DNA of 64,000 nucleotides from Actinomycetospora cinnamomea (GCF_003096675.1 NZ_QEKW01000001.1:124001-188000), one strand, 5' to 3'. Shown: positions 17,058 to 28,291, counted from the first letter of the stretch. Numbers and translations: made by a program. Notes: generated by a model from the letters alone, not told the origin.

Positions 17058-17137
17058 CGATCCCGTCGCCCGACCCACGCCCCTTCGCCCGGGAGCGGCG
17101 GCAGACCCCACGGACCCCGACCAGCACGGGACGCGCC

Positions 17138-18370
17138 ATGACCCGAATCCGCACAGCACATGTCGTCGGTGGCGGTATCGCCGGCCAGGTGGCCGCCGTC
17201 GCCCTGCACCGCGCCGGCATCGAACCGTGCGTGTCCGAGGCCTATGACACCGATGCCGCCGGCGTCGGCGCCTTCCTCGGCCTCGGCCTCAACGGCCTCG
17301 ATGCCCTGCGGACGGTCGGCATGGACACCGCCGTCCTCGCCCGCGGCTTCGCCACCCCCCGCATGGTGCTGCTCAACGGGAGCGGGCGCGTCCTCGCCGA
17401 CGTCCCCAACGGCGGCGCGCTGCGCGACGGCACGCACGCCCTCACCATCCGCCGGTCGGACCTCTACGCGGCCCTCCGCGACGAGGCCGAACGGCGCGGC
17501 ATCCCCACCCGACACGGGAAGCGGCTGACCGCCGTCCGGCACACCGACTCCGGAGTCCGCGCGGAGTTCGGCGACGGCAGCACCGCGGAGGCCGACGTGC
17601 TCGTCGGCGCCGACGGGATCCACTCGACGGTGCGGGGGCTGCTCGACCCCGCCGCCCCCGGCGCCAGCTACGTCGGGTTCCTCAACACCGGCGGCTACGC
17701 GCGAGGCGTCGACGTCCCCGGACCGCCCGGGGTGAACCACCTCTGCTTCGGCCGTCGCGCCTTCATCGGCTGGGTCAAGGCCCCCGACGGGGAGGTCTGG
17801 TGGTTCGCCAACCCGCCGGCGCCCCGCGAACCCCGCCCCGAGGAGCTGGCAGCCATCCCTGCCGAGCGGTGGCGGGCGCGCCTGTTGGACCTGTTCGCCG
17901 ACGACCGCGGACCGGCCGCCGACCTCATCCGGGCGACCGACGAGGTGTTCGCCGGCTGGACCACCTACGACCTGCCCTCGGTGCCCACCTGGCACGACGG
18001 CCGCACAGTGATCATCGGAGACGCCGCACACGCTGTGTCACCGTCGGTCGGGCAGGGCGCCGCGATGGCGATCGAGGACGCCGTCGTCCTCGCCCAGTGC
18101 CTGCGCGACCACGACGACGCCCCGGCCGCGCTGTCCCGCTACGAGCAGCTGCGCCGTGCCCGTGTCGAGAAGGTCAGGACGCAGGGACGCCGCAACGGCA
18201 GCGGCAAGACCGTGGGCCCCGTGGGCCGCGCCGCTCGTGACCTCGTGCTGCCGATCGTGATGCGCCGGCTGTTCCGCGACGGCCGCGATCCCCTGCGGTG
18301 GATGTGGGATCACCACATCGACTGGGAGACGTCCGTAACCGACCCGGCCCCGTCGCCGGCCTCCCGATGA
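17138..18370 (+). CDS. FAD-dependent monooxygenase (PHBH/UbiH-like)
   Basis: A 410-residue flavoprotein. The Rossmann FAD site is VVGGGIAGQVAAVAL at the N-terminus, the DG motif is VLVGADGIHSTVR (near residue 152), and the GD motif is IIGDAAHAVSPSVGQGAAMA (near 290). This is class A flavin monooxygenase architecture: NAD(P)H-dependent hydroxylation of an aromatic or polyketide-like substrate, which the sequence alone does not identify. ATG 17138 is the first residue of the dinucleotide fold. It overlaps the multicopper oxidase by 4 nt (ATGA), so the two are coupled and may oxidise the same small molecule. Confidence 0.9.
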   Translation: MTRIRTAHVVGGGIAGQVAAVALHRAGIEPCVSEAYDTDAAGVGAFLGLGLNGLDALRTVGMDTAVLARGFATPRMVLLNGSGRVLADVPNGGALRDGTHALTIRRSDLYAALRDEAERRGIPTRHGKRLTAVRHTDSGVRAEFGDGSTAEADVLVGADGIHSTVRGLLDPAAPGASYVGFLNTGGYARGVDVPGPPGVNHLCFGRRAFIGWVKAPDGEVWWFANPPAPREPRPEELAAIPAERWRARLLDLFADDRGPAADLIRATDEVFAGWTTYDLPSVPTWHDGRTVIIGDAAHAVSPSVGQGAAMAIEDAVVLAQCLRDHDDAPAALSRYEQLRRARVEKVRTQGRRNGSGKTVGPVGRAARDLVLPIVMRRLFRDGRDPLRWMWDHHIDWETSVTDPAPSPASR

Positions 18371-19974
18371 TCACCGCTACCGCTCGTGGACGCCCCCGCC
18401 GCACCGGCCGGCGGTGGGTCGTGCGCGGGCTGCTCACCCTGCTCGTCCTCGCCTTCGCAGGGCTCGCGGCGCTGGCCCTGACGTGGGCGCGCGCGTCCAC
18501 CGACACCACCGGCCGGGTGGCGTTCGACCGTCCGCTGAACGTCCCGCCGCTCGCCCCGTCGCGGGTGGAGGACGGCACACGGGTCTTCGAGTTGCGCGCC
18601 ACCGCCGGCACCACCGACTTCGGCGTCGGGGACAGCGCCACCCGCACCTGGGGCTTCAACGGCGCCTACCTCGGTCCGACCTTGCGCGCCGAGCGCGGCG
18701 AACCCGTGCGCATCGACGTCACCAACGCCCTGCCCGAGGCCACCACCGTGCACTGGCACGGTCACGAGCTCCCGGCGGCGATGGACGGCGGACCGCACCA
18801 GGCGATCGCTCCCGGCGCCGGCTGGCAGCCGTCCTGGACAGTCGACCAGCCCGCGGCCACGACCTGGTACCACCCCCATCCGCACGGCGCGACCGCTCAC
18901 CAGGTCTCCCGCGGCATGGCCGGGATGTTCATCCTCGACGACACCACCAGCCGCGCACTCGAGCTGCCCGACGAGTACGGCGTCGACGACATCCCCGTGA
19001 TCGTCCAGGACCAGGCCTTCGACGACGACGGCCAGTTCCGTCGGGCCGAACACCCGTTCAGCCCGGTCGGCCACCTCGGCGACCAGATCCTGGCCAACGG
19101 CACCATTGGCGGGTATCACGAGGTCACCACCGAGAGGCTCCGGCTCCGGCTGCTCAACGCCTCCCCCGCGCGGGTGTACGACTTCGGCCTCGGGGACGAC
19201 CGCGAGTTCGCCCTCGTCGGCACGGACGGCGGCCTGCTGCCAGCACCGCACCGCACCGACGCCGTCCGGCTCTCCCCCGGCGAACGGGCTGAGATCGTCG
19301 TGTCGCTGGATCCCGGGGAGCGGGTCGTGCTCCGCAGCACTCCACCCGACCTCGGCACCGACCCCTGGACCGGCCGGTTCGCGGGCGGCGACGACCGCTT
19401 CGACATCCTCCAGTTGCGCGCCGCCGAACACCTCGTTCCGGTGCCGGAGGTGCCCGACCGTCTCGCCGGGACACCCGGGCTCGACCCGGCGGACGCGGTG
19501 GCCACGCGGCGGTTCCGCTTCTCCGGCATCAGCATCAACGACCGACGGATGGTCATGGACCGGGTCGACGAGGCGGTCGTCGCCGACACCACCGAGCTCT
19601 GGGAGCTCAGCACCTCGGACGGCTCGCCGCACAACTTCCACGTGCACGGCGCGCGCTTCACGGTCCTCGAGGTCGACGGCGAGCGACCCGGTCCGGAGCT
19701 GACCGGCTGGAAGGACACCGTCTACCTGGCCCCGTCCACCACGACACGCGTACTGGTGCACTTCGCCGATCACGCCGACCCGAACCTGCCGTTCATGATC
19801 CACTGCCACTTCCTGCGGCACGAGGACCAGGGCATGATGCTGCAGTTCGTCATCCTCGAACCGGGGCAGGAACGGGGTCGTCCTCCGGCAACGCACGCCA
19901 CGGAACATGCCGGCCACGTCACCCCAGGTGGGTGGATCAGCCTCGCAGGTCCTTCTCCAGCACGGCGAACCTGA
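18367..19974 (+). CDS. Multicopper oxidase, membrane-anchored
   Basis: A 535-residue three-cupredoxin oxidase. After a basic N-terminus (RPRRTGRRWVVRG) one hydrophobic helix exports or anchors it. All four copper motifs are present: HWHGHE, WYHPHPHG, HNFHVHGARF and the C-terminal HCHFLRHEDQGMM, with Cys ligating type 1 copper. Such enzymes couple one-electron oxidation of phenols or metals to reduction of O2 to water outside the cytoplasm. After LQFVILEPG the last 35 residues are unlike the family and read through the right-hand direct repeat, antisense to the GNAT 3' end. That suggests the original stop was lost at a junction. Confidence 0.93.
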   Translation: MITATARGRPRRTGRRWVVRGLLTLLVLAFAGLAALALTWARASTDTTGRVAFDRPLNVPPLAPSRVEDGTRVFELRATAGTTDFGVGDSATRTWGFNGAYLGPTLRAERGEPVRIDVTNALPEATTVHWHGHELPAAMDGGPHQAIAPGAGWQPSWTVDQPAATTWYHPHPHGATAHQVSRGMAGMFILDDTTSRALELPDEYGVDDIPVIVQDQAFDDDGQFRRAEHPFSPVGHLGDQILANGTIGGYHEVTTERLRLRLLNASPARVYDFGLGDDREFALVGTDGGLLPAPHRTDAVRLSPGERAEIVVSLDPGERVVLRSTPPDLGTDPWTGRFAGGDDRFDILQLRAAEHLVPVPEVPDRLAGTPGLDPADAVATRRFRFSGISINDRRMVMDRVDEAVVADTTELWELSTSDGSPHNFHVHGARFTVLEVDGERPGPELTGWKDTVYLAPSTTTRVLVHFADHADPNLPFMIHCHFLRHEDQGMMLQFVILEPGQERGRPPATHATEHAGHVTPGGWISLAGPSPARRT

Positions 19975-20464
19975 AGTTGTCGCCCCGAGGCTCCCCGACG
20001 CCCTCCGCGCCATAGGGGAACGGCCGGGTCTCGCCGGTGCGGGTGTAGCCCCGCCGCTCATACCACTCGATGAGCTCGGTGCGCCGGTCGATGACGCACA
20101 TCTCCATGGTCGTCGCGCCGCGCTCGAGGGCGTGTTCCTCGGCGGCGCGCAGCAGCGTTGTGCCGATGCCGCCCTGCTGCGCCCCGGGCCGCACGGCGAA
20201 CATGCCGAACGAGGCGGTGTCGCTGCCTTCCGGGTGGGTCACCGCCGCGCAGCCGAGGAGGTCCCCGGCGACGAGCATGGTGATCGACGGGTCGGCGAGG
20301 TCCGCGGCGAGCAGGGCGCGGGTGGTGCGGGGGCCGTCGATGAGGTCGGCCTCCGAGGTCCAGCCCTCGCGGCCGGAGGGGCCGCGGTAGGCCGAGTGCA
20401 CGAGGGCGAGCAGGGAGTCCACGTCGGCGGCCTCGGCGACGCGGATCGTCAGTGGAGCGGTCAT
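19937..20464 (-). CDS. GNAT family N-acetyltransferase
   Basis: A 175-residue GNAT. It shows DVDSLLALVHSAYRG at the N-terminus, the central strand VAGDLLGCAAV, the acetyl-CoA pyrophosphate loop RPGAQQGGIGTTLL (near residue 95) and IEWYERRGYTRTGE near the end. It transfers acetyl from acetyl-CoA to an unknown amine. Its last 38 nt overlap the 3' end of the multicopper oxidase on the other strand. Its final 52 nt recur as a remnant at 14789-14840, where they sit against the HhH-GPD gene. ATG 20464 starts MTAPLTIRVAEA, a normal GNAT beginning. Confidence 0.9.
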   Translation of the reverse strand: MTAPLTIRVAEAADVDSLLALVHSAYRGPSGREGWTSEADLIDGPRTTRALLAADLADPSITMLVAGDLLGCAAVTHPEGSDTASFGMFAVRPGAQQGGIGTTLLRAAEEHALERGATTMEMCVIDRRTELIEWYERRGYTRTGETRPFPYGAEGVGEPRGDNFRFAVLEKDLRG

Positions 20465-20525
20465 CGCCCCGAAGTCTGCCGCCTCACCCGCCGGTGGTGC
20501 TCGTCGATGACGCACCCTCGGGGCG

Positions 20526-21230
20526 CTATCGGTCCTCCAGGGGGACGGCCAGGCCGTCGGGGTCCCCGGCCGCCATGGCCTTCGCGACCGGCTCGGGCAA
20601 CGGTTCGAGACCGAGGGCGCCGAGGGCGAACCCCGTGACGAGCGCGTGCCAGGCGGCGGCGCGTCGCAGCATCGCGTGCCCATCGCCGAGGACCTCGAAG
20701 CGCGCGACGCGGTCGGAGACCGTCGCCACCTCCCCGGCGAACCAGCGCGAGGCCTGCGGGCTCGTCATCCGTTCGCGGTCGCCGTGGGCGATGAGCACGG
20801 TCCGGTCGGCGAGGTGGGCGTACGGCTCGTCGCGCTCGATCCACGGCGCGAGCGCGGCCACCCCGACCACGCCGTCGTCGCCGCCCACGCGCAGGGCCGC
20901 GCGGGCGCCCATGGAGTGCCCGACCAGCACGACCGGCACGTCGCCGTGCCGTCGCCGCAGAGCGCGCAGCGCCCAACGCGCGTCCTGCACCGGGTCGAGG
21001 TCGGGCGCGTTCCACCCGCGGTGCCGGTAGCGCAGCAGGACCGTGTCCACCCCGCGGCGCGCACCGGCCGCGGCGACGGCGTGGGCGAACGGGACCATGC
21101 GCAGGAACGGCAGGCGCAGGCCGTCCGCGGCCTCGTACCCGTCAGGGCGCCCGCCGTGGAGCACGAGCACCGCGCCGGTCACCGGGCGGCGCGTGGCGGG
21201 ACGGACGGCGTCGAGTCGCGGCAGGGTCAC
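20526..21230 (-). CDS. Alpha/beta hydrolase
   Basis: A 234-residue serine hydrolase. It has the oxyanion HGG (LVLHGGRPDGYE), nucleophile elbow VGHSMGARAAL (Ser near residue 108), and late HGDRERMTSP and LGDGHAMLRRA supplying Asp and His. The GTG start (21230) is chosen because the beta-sheet core begins about 20 residues on and GGATGGA lies upstream; the longer frame looks non-coding. Substrate is unknown. It lies 61 nt upstream of the GNAT gene on the same strand and may share its transcript. Confidence 0.85.
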   Translation of the reverse strand: MTLPRLDAVRPATRRPVTGAVLVLHGGRPDGYEAADGLRLPFLRMVPFAHAVAAAGARRGVDTVLLRYRHRGWNAPDLDPVQDARWALRALRRRHGDVPVVLVGHSMGARAALRVGGDDGVVGVAALAPWIERDEPYAHLADRTVLIAHGDRERMTSPQASRWFAGEVATVSDRVARFEVLGDGHAMLRRAAAWHALVTGFALGALGLEPLPEPVAKAMAAGDPDGLAVPLEDR

Positions 21231-21384
21231 GGATCCATCCTGCGGGGCCGCCGAACCGCGCCGCGCGCGAGAGCTCGAGCGCGATACACCCGGCCATGGC
21301 AGATGGGTGACAATCTGCACCACCCGGGTGCACCGTTCGTGTCGTCCGGATCATCCGAGTACGGAACGTGCTCGGATTCACCCC

Positions 21385-22062
21385 ATGGTGGGGGTGGGGG
21401 TCAACGACGTCCCGATCGTGGGGGAACCGGTCGCGTACGGCGTCGGGTTCATCGTGCTGTTGTTCGTGTGCTTCTCGGCGGTCCTCCGCCAGTACTTCGT
21501 CACGCTCGCGCACGAGGGCGGCCACGTCCTGGTCGCAGCGGTCTCGCTCCGGACGAAGATCACCCTGGAGCTCAAGGACAACGGCGACGGTGAGACCACC
21601 TATCGGGGTTCTGGCTGGTTCTCGGAACTCATCAACGGCATCATCGGTTACGCGAGCCCGCCCCTGCTCGGTCTCGCCGCCGCCGCGCTCATCGCGCTGG
21701 GGAACCCGTGGGCGGTCCTGCTGGGCGCGGTGGTCCTGGCGTTCGCCCTGGTCCCGTTCTCGATCAAGAGCCTTGCCTTCGTCGTGCCCGCGGTGGTGGT
21801 GCTCGGCGTCGGTTACGTCCTGATCCAGGGCTCGGCACAGCTCCAGGCCGCAGTCGCCGTGGGCATTGCCTGGCTCCTGCTCATCGGGGGCGCCGCGGAC
21901 AACTTGTCGTTTCGCGGACGCAAGGCCGATGCCTCTGACCTCGCCCAGACGACGATCATCGTGCCAGCGTTCGTGTGGGAGCTTCTCTGGGCGTTCGTCG
22001 CCGTCGTGTCCCTCATCGTCGGCGCGCAGCTCCTCCTCCGCCCCGGCTATGCGATCGGCTGA
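21385..22062 (+). CDS. M50 family (site-2-protease-like) membrane metallopeptidase
   Basis: A 225-residue integral membrane protein with five or six hydrophobic helices. The first ends in TLAHEGGHVLVAA, the HExxH-type zinc motif in its HEGGH form typical of the M50B-like actinobacterial family. A second ligand is expected around NLSFRGRKADASD, but the usual LDG or NPDG motif is not evident, so proteolytic activity is not certain. ATG 21385 has no strong ribosome site and may be leaderless. It stands alone between the hydrolase and plsC. The substrate is unknown. Confidence 0.75.
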   Translation: MVGVGVNDVPIVGEPVAYGVGFIVLLFVCFSAVLRQYFVTLAHEGGHVLVAAVSLRTKITLELKDNGDGETTYRGSGWFSELINGIIGYASPPLLGLAAAALIALGNPWAVLLGAVVLAFALVPFSIKSLAFVVPAVVVLGVGYVLIQGSAQLQAAVAVGIAWLLLIGGAADNLSFRGRKADASDLAQTTIIVPAFVWELLWAFVAVVSLIVGAQLLLRPGYAIG

Positions 22063-22110
22063 GGGACTCCACGCATGCGGGCGCCGCGGGCACCCGAGAG
22101 GATCGGCCCC

Positions 22111-22950
22111 ATGGCGCGCTACGACCGTCTACGACGGATCACCCAGGGCCACGACCGGCGGAGGTCGGGCCGGGCCCTGCGGCTGTGGCGCAAGCTCGCG
22201 ATCTGGCTGCTCATGCCCCGGCGCGACCGAGGGTTCTGGTACGGCTTCGCGATCGACGTGCTGTGGCCCGTGCTCATGGCGGTGGCGCGCTGGGACTTCC
22301 GCGGCGGGCGTCAGGTCCCGACGTCGGGCGGGGCGCTGCTCGCGGTCAATCACCTGTCGCACGTGGACCCGATCGTGCTCGTCGCCTACGTGCTCTCGCA
22401 GGGCCGCGTGCCCCGGTTCCTGGCGATGAAGGAGCTGTGGGGCATGACGGTCGTCGGCGCGCCGCTGCGCGGGGGCCGGCACATCCCCGTCGACCGCAAG
22501 GCCTCGGGTGTCGAGGCCTACCGCGCGGCCGTGGAGGCGGTGCGGCAGGGCGAGGTGGTCGTGCTCTACCCGGAGGGGGGCTTCGCCGAGCACTCCGACG
22601 GCTGGCCCCGCGCCGCCCGGACCGGCATCGCGCGCATCGCGCTGGAGACCGGTGCACCCGTCATCCCCGTCGCGCAGTGGGGTTCGAACCACCTGCTGCC
22701 GCCGACGGCCTCCCGCCCGACCCTGCTCCCCCGCGCGACCCTGCGTGTGCTCGCGGGCCGGCCGGTGGCGCTCGACGACCTGCGCGCGGGCCGGATCGGG
22801 CGCACGGCCCTCCAGGACGCCACCGAGCGGATCATGGGACGCATCACCGAGCAGCTCGCGGTGCTGCGCGACGAGGAGCCACCGCGGGACACCGGGGCCC
22901 CCGAGCCCGCCCGCTCCGGTGTCGACCTGCAGCCACCCGCCGTGGGCTGA
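22111..22950 (+). CDS. plsC: 1-acyl-sn-glycerol-3-phosphate acyltransferase (PlsC family)
   Basis: A 279-residue acyltransferase. The catalytic motif NHLSHVDP (NHX4D) lies near residue 80, the glycerol-phosphate site is LYPEGGFAEHSDG near 155, and block III GGRHIPVDR lies between. It acylates lysophosphatidate to phosphatidate at the inner membrane face. The hydrophobic segment FWYGFAIDVLWPVLMAVARW precedes the active site. ATG 22111 (MARYDRLRR) has GAGAGGA about 8 nt upstream, which decides it against an in-frame ATG at 22075. Several PlsC paralogues are normal in actinomycetes, so the exact lipid substrate is open. Confidence 0.9.
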   Translation: MARYDRLRRITQGHDRRRSGRALRLWRKLAIWLLMPRRDRGFWYGFAIDVLWPVLMAVARWDFRGGRQVPTSGGALLAVNHLSHVDPIVLVAYVLSQGRVPRFLAMKELWGMTVVGAPLRGGRHIPVDRKASGVEAYRAAVEAVRQGEVVVLYPEGGFAEHSDGWPRAARTGIARIALETGAPVIPVAQWGSNHLLPPTASRPTLLPRATLRVLAGRPVALDDLRAGRIGRTALQDATERIMGRITEQLAVLRDEEPPRDTGAPEPARSGVDLQPPAVG

Positions 22951-22965
22951 CAGGCGTGCCTTGCG

Positions 22966-23012
22966 GCACGTGAGCAGTAGGAAGGCTCCAGCACTTCCTA
23001 CTGCTCACGTGC
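22966..23012. terminator. Bidirectional hairpin between plsC and acs
   Basis: A perfect 19-bp stem (22966-22984 with 22994-23012) and 9-nt loop lie between the convergent stop codons. No U-tract on either strand. Confidence 0.85.
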
Positions 23013-23023
23013 GCGCAGCGCAC

Positions 23024-24964
<1,941 letters not shown>

Positions 24965-25137
24965 CCGCGTCTGCCTCCCGGTCGTCGTCCGGCACCGACC
25001 GGCGCCTCTGACCGCCGGTGCCACCTCTGTGTGCGCAGCGTCACGCACAACCCTGCCCGGCGGCAACGGTGCGATCGGAGAGTCCGGAACCTGGGTCGGC
25101 GAAGATCGACTGCAGGTGCAGTGTGACGATCTCCCGC

Positions 25138-26706
25138 GTGACCCGGCCGGACCTCCCCGACACGGACCGCCCTCCTGTGGACGGGGTCGACGTCCCACAT
25201 GCCCGAATGTGGCGTGGCTTACGCGTCGCGCTCGTCCGTGAACGGTTCACCGTGGACGGCGTCGCCGCCTTGATCGGTTCCGCCGCGCGCGCCGCGCTCG
25301 ACCGCGGCGAGACGACGCCGGCCCGCCGGGCGGTCCGCGCCGCCGGGGCGGCGGGCGCCCTCGTGCGGTTGTTCCTGCTGGGCGACGTGCTGCCGCGGGA
25401 CGAGGTCGCGGCCGCGCTGGACCCCGTCGACGTCGACGAGGCGGTGACCGCCGGGCTCCTGGACGTCGACGAGACCGGGGTGCGGGCCGCTCTCGACCTG
25501 CGCCCGCACGCCGACGCGGGTCTCCCCGACGCACCGCCGTGGTGGGTGCTGTCGGATCTCGAGGTTGCGCCCGGCGGGAGGACCGCCGATCGGGAGCACG
25601 TGCTCGGTACGGGTGCGGCGTCGCTGTCCCTGGCGCGGGCGACGGTGCGCCGGCCCGTCGACACGTTGCTCGACGTCGGCACCGGGTGCGGGGTGCAGGT
25701 GCTGCACGCCTCCGGGCACGCGCGGGACCTCACGGCCACCGACGTCTCGACCCGCGCCTTGCAGATCGCGCGGGTGACGTTCGCGCTCTCCGGCCTGGAG
25801 GTCGAGTGCCTCGCCGGGCCGTGGCTCGAGCCCGTCGCGGGCCGGCGCTTCGACCAGATCGTCAGCAACCCGCCGTTCGTGCCCGGGCCGCCGCACGTCG
25901 AGCACGTCTACCGCGACGCGGGGCTCGGCGGGGACGGCGCGAGCGCCCTGCTGGTGGGACGCCTGCCCGCGCACCTCACCGAGGGCGGCGTCGCGCAGCT
26001 GCTCGCCTCCTGGCTGATCACCTCTGACGACTGGACCGGGCGCCCCCGGGCCTGGCTCGGCGAGGCCGCCGAGGCGGCCGCGCCCGGCGGGCTGGACGCG
26101 TGGGTGGTGCAGCGCGATGTCGCCGATCCCGCGTTGCACGTCGGGACGTGGCTGCGCGACGCGGGCGTCGACCCCGCCTCGCCGGAGGGCACCGCGCTCT
26201 CGGAGCGGTGGCTGGACTGGCTCGCCGAGGCCGGGGTGCACGCGATTGGCTTCGGCTTCGTGACGCTGCGGCGCACCGCACCTGACGTCGCGGGCACGGT
26301 CGTGTGCGAGGACCTGCGTCAGTCCCACGACGACCCCCTCGGCCCCGAGATCGAGGCCTGGCTCGACCGCACGGCCTGGCTGGCGGCCCGTTCCGACGAG
26401 GCCCTGCTCGACGAGCGGCTGCTCGTGCCGGACACGGTGGCCCTCGAGCGCGGCCTGGTCTCCACCGACGAGGGCTGGTCGCCGGTGGCCGCCACGCTCG
26501 TGCGTCTCGACGGCCCGCAGTGGCGCCACGACGTCGACGAGCTCGGGGTCGCGTTGCTCGGCGGCTGCCGCGGTCACCTGCCGCTGCGCGACCTGCTCGA
26601 CCTGCTCGCGCTCGCGCACGGCCGCGACGCCGACGAGCTGGCCCGCACCGCGGTGCCCGTCGTCCGGGACCTGGTCCGCCACGGGATGCTGACCGCGGTC
26701 GCATGA
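25138..26706 (+). CDS. SAM-dependent methyltransferase (HemK/RlmG-like class I)
   Basis: A 522-residue protein. The first 150 residues are helical, winged-helix-like. Then comes a class I methyltransferase domain with motif [20 protein letters not shown] (near residue 182) and the NPPF tetrad [11 protein letters not shown] (near 245). The NPPF signature means amino-group methylation of glutamine, adenine or guanine. The C-terminal 220 residues resemble the actinobacterial DUF7059/7782 type found beside dtd. GTG 25138 is proposed; the ATG at 25207 ([14 protein letters not shown]) is another possibility. The stop overlaps dtd (ATGA), so they are coupled. The target is probably rRNA or a release factor, but unproven. 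Confidence 0.85.
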   Translation: MTRPDLPDTDRPPVDGVDVPHARMWRGLRVALVRERFTVDGVAALIGSAARAALDRGETTPARRAVRAAGAAGALVRLFLLGDVLPRDEVAAALDPVDVDEAVTAGLLDVDETGVRAALDLRPHADAGLPDAPPWWVLSDLEVAPGGRTADREHVLGTGAASLSLARATVRRPVDTLLDVGTGCGVQVLHASGHARDLTATDVSTRALQIARVTFALSGLEVECLAGPWLEPVAGRRFDQIVSNPPFVPGPPHVEHVYRDAGLGGDGASALLVGRLPAHLTEGGVAQLLASWLITSDDWTGRPRAWLGEAAEAAAPGGLDAWVVQRDVADPALHVGTWLRDAGVDPASPEGTALSERWLDWLAEAGVHAIGFGFVTLRRTAPDVAGTVVCEDLRQSHDDPLGPEIEAWLDRTAWLAARSDEALLDERLLVPDTVALERGLVSTDEGWSPVAATLVRLDGPQWRHDVDELGVALLGGCRGHLPLRDLLDLLALAHGRDADELARTAVPVVRDLVRHGMLTAVA

Positions 26707-27140
26707 GGGCGGTCGTGAGCCGCGTCGCCTGGGCGCGGGTCGTGGTGGACGGCTCCGACGGGGAACGCGTGGTCGGGGCGCTGGAGCAGCCGGGGCTGCT
26801 CGTGCTGCTCGGGGTCCATCGCGACGACGGGCCCGAGGCACCGGCGGTGATGGCCCGAAAGCTGCACGAGCTGCGGCTGCTGCGCGGCGAGCGCTCCTGC
26901 GCCGAGACCGGTGCCGGGCTGCTGGTCGTCAGCCAGTTCACCCTCTACGGGGACACGCGCAAGGGCCGCCGGCCGTCGTGGTCGGCGGCGGCCCCACCGC
27001 CGGCGGCCCGGGAGGCGGTCGACGCGGTGGTGGCCGCGCTGCGGGCCCGGGGAGCGCCGGTGGCCGAAGGGAAGTTCGGGGCCGACATGCGCGTTGTGTC
27101 GAGCAACGACGGGCCGTTCACGGTCCTCGTGGAGATCTGA
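26703..27140 (+). CDS. dtd: D-aminoacyl-tRNA deacylase
   Basis: A 145-residue DTD. It begins [17 protein letters not shown] and has the signature [19 protein letters not shown] followed by A-A-A-P-P, and the cross-subunit motif near the C-terminus, [12 protein letters not shown]. It hydrolyses D-Tyr and other D-amino acids, and Gly, off tRNA. Length is exactly that of the family. ATG 26703 overlaps the methyltransferase stop by 4 nt, giving translational coupling. The gene order methyltransferase-dtd-sigB is seen in related actinomycetes as I recall it. Confidence 0.96.
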   Translation: MRAVVSRVAWARVVVDGSDGERVVGALEQPGLLVLLGVHRDDGPEAPAVMARKLHELRLLRGERSCAETGAGLLVVSQFTLYGDTRKGRRPSWSAAAPPPAAREAVDAVVAALRARGAPVAEGKFGADMRVVSSNDGPFTVLVEI

Positions 27141-27216
27141 GGACGGTTGCGTCCCGGTGGCGCGCGCCATGCGTCGGCCACGCCACACCGGGCACCCCAC
27201 CGTTGTATCCCAGGCC

Positions 27217-27243
27217 GGGAACGAACGCCGCCCCCGAGGCGTT
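27217..27243 (+). promoter_or_regulatory. ECF-sigma-type promoter of sigB
   Basis: GGGAAC (27217-27222), a 17-nt spacer and CGTT (27240-27243) lie 53 nt before the sigB ATG. This matches SigE/SigH/SigR-type promoters of actinobacteria, by which sigB is known to be driven in Mycobacterium. Confidence 0.7.
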
Positions 27244-27295
27244 CGACCATGTGACGCGGCGCCACAGCACCTTCGCGCCGCGCAGGGAGGAAGCA

Positions 27296-28291
27296 ATGAC
27301 GGCGACACTCGCACCGCAGACCGGCCCCGAGGCGGCCGTGCCCACCGGGCCTGCTGAGAGCGACCTCGACGCCCAGGGCCCTGCGGCGGACCTCGTCCGC
27401 GTCTACCTCAACGGTATCGGAAAGACCGCGCTGCTGACGGCCGCCGACGAGGTGGAGCTCGCGAAGCGCATCGAGGCGGGCGTCTACGCGGCGCACCTGC
27501 TGGAGCAGCCCGAGGACCTCGACGCCCAGCGCGCCACCGACCTCCGCGCCGTCGCGCGCGACGGGCGCCGCGCCCGGGCGCACCTGCTCGAGGCCAACCT
27601 GCGCCTGGTCGTCTCGCTGGCCAAGCGCTACACCGGCCGGGGCATGCCGCTGCTCGACCTCATCCAGGAGGGCAACCTCGGCCTGATCCGGGCGGTGGAG
27701 AAGTTCGACTACACCAAGGGCTTCAAGTTCTCGACCTACGCCACGTGGTGGATCCGCCAGGCCATCACCCGCGGCATGGCCGACCAGGCCCGCACCATCC
27801 GCCTGCCCGTCCACCTGGTCGAGCAGGTCAACAAGCTGGCCCGCATCAAGCGCGACCTGCACCAGACCCTCGGGCGCGAGGCCACCAACGAGGAGCTGGC
27901 GGAGGAGTCGGGGCTGCCCGTCGAGAAGGTCGCCGACCTGCTCGACCACAGCCGGGACCCGGTGAGCCTGGACATGCCGGTCGGGTCCGAGGAGGAGGCC
28001 CCTCTCGGGGACTTCATCGAGGACGCCGAGGCCACCGACGCCGAGTCGACGGTCATCTCCGGCCTGCTCCACGACGACATGCGCCGCGTCATCGCGACGC
28101 TGGACGAGCGCGAGCAGAACGTCATCCGGTTGCGCTACGGCCTCGATGACGGCCAGCCGCGCACGCTCGACCAGATCGGGCGCCAGTTCGGGCTCTCCCG
28201 CGAGCGGGTGCGCCAGATCGAGCGCGAGGTCATGGTCAAGCTCCGTGACGGCGACCGCGCCCGCCGGCTCAAGGCCTACGCGGCCAGCTGA
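27296..28291 (+). CDS. sigB: RNA polymerase sigma factor SigB (group 2 sigma-70)
   Basis: A 331-residue non-essential sigma-70 paralogue of the principal factor. It has region 1.2 ([16 protein letters not shown]), region 2 ([38 protein letters not shown]), region 3 ([20 protein letters not shown]) and region 4 ([20 protein letters not shown]). It lacks the long acidic N-terminus of SigA. ATG 27296 has GGGAGG 5 nt upstream. It is preceded by an ECF-type promoter, so it is probably induced by envelope or oxidative stress and in stationary phase. The position ahead of ideR (5.9 kb on, with accessory genes between) recalls mycobacterial sigB-ideR. Confidence 0.95.
   Translation: MTATLAPQTGPEAAVPTGPAESDLDAQGPAADLVRVYLNGIGKTALLTAADEVELAKRIEAGVYAAHLLEQPEDLDAQRATDLRAVARDGRRARAHLLEANLRLVVSLAKRYTGRGMPLLDLIQEGNLGLIRAVEKFDYTKGFKFSTYATWWIRQAITRGMADQARTIRLPVHLVEQVNKLARIKRDLHQTLGREATNEELAEESGLPVEKVADLLDHSRDPVSLDMPVGSEEEAPLGDFIEDAEATDAESTVISGLLHDDMRRVIATLDEREQNVIRLRYGLDDGQPRTLDQIGRQFGLSRERVRQIEREVMVKLRDGDRARRLKAYAAS

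Larger units (their letters stand above)
14789..19988. mobile_element. Candidate inserted cassette bounded by direct repeats of a GNAT gene 3' end
   Basis: Direct repeats 14789-14840 and 19937-19988 (42/52 identical) bracket 5,096 bp carrying histidine kinase, response regulator, FAD monooxygenase and multicopper oxidase. No integrase or transposase lies inside, so a recombination-derived island is more likely than an active element. The oxidase reading frame runs out through the right-hand repeat, as expected at a junction. Confidence 0.45.

Noticed and set aside
22681-22690. GGTTCGAACC, like a tRNA T-loop
   Set aside because: It lies inside the plsC coding sequence (WGSNHLL), with no acceptor or anticodon arms around it.
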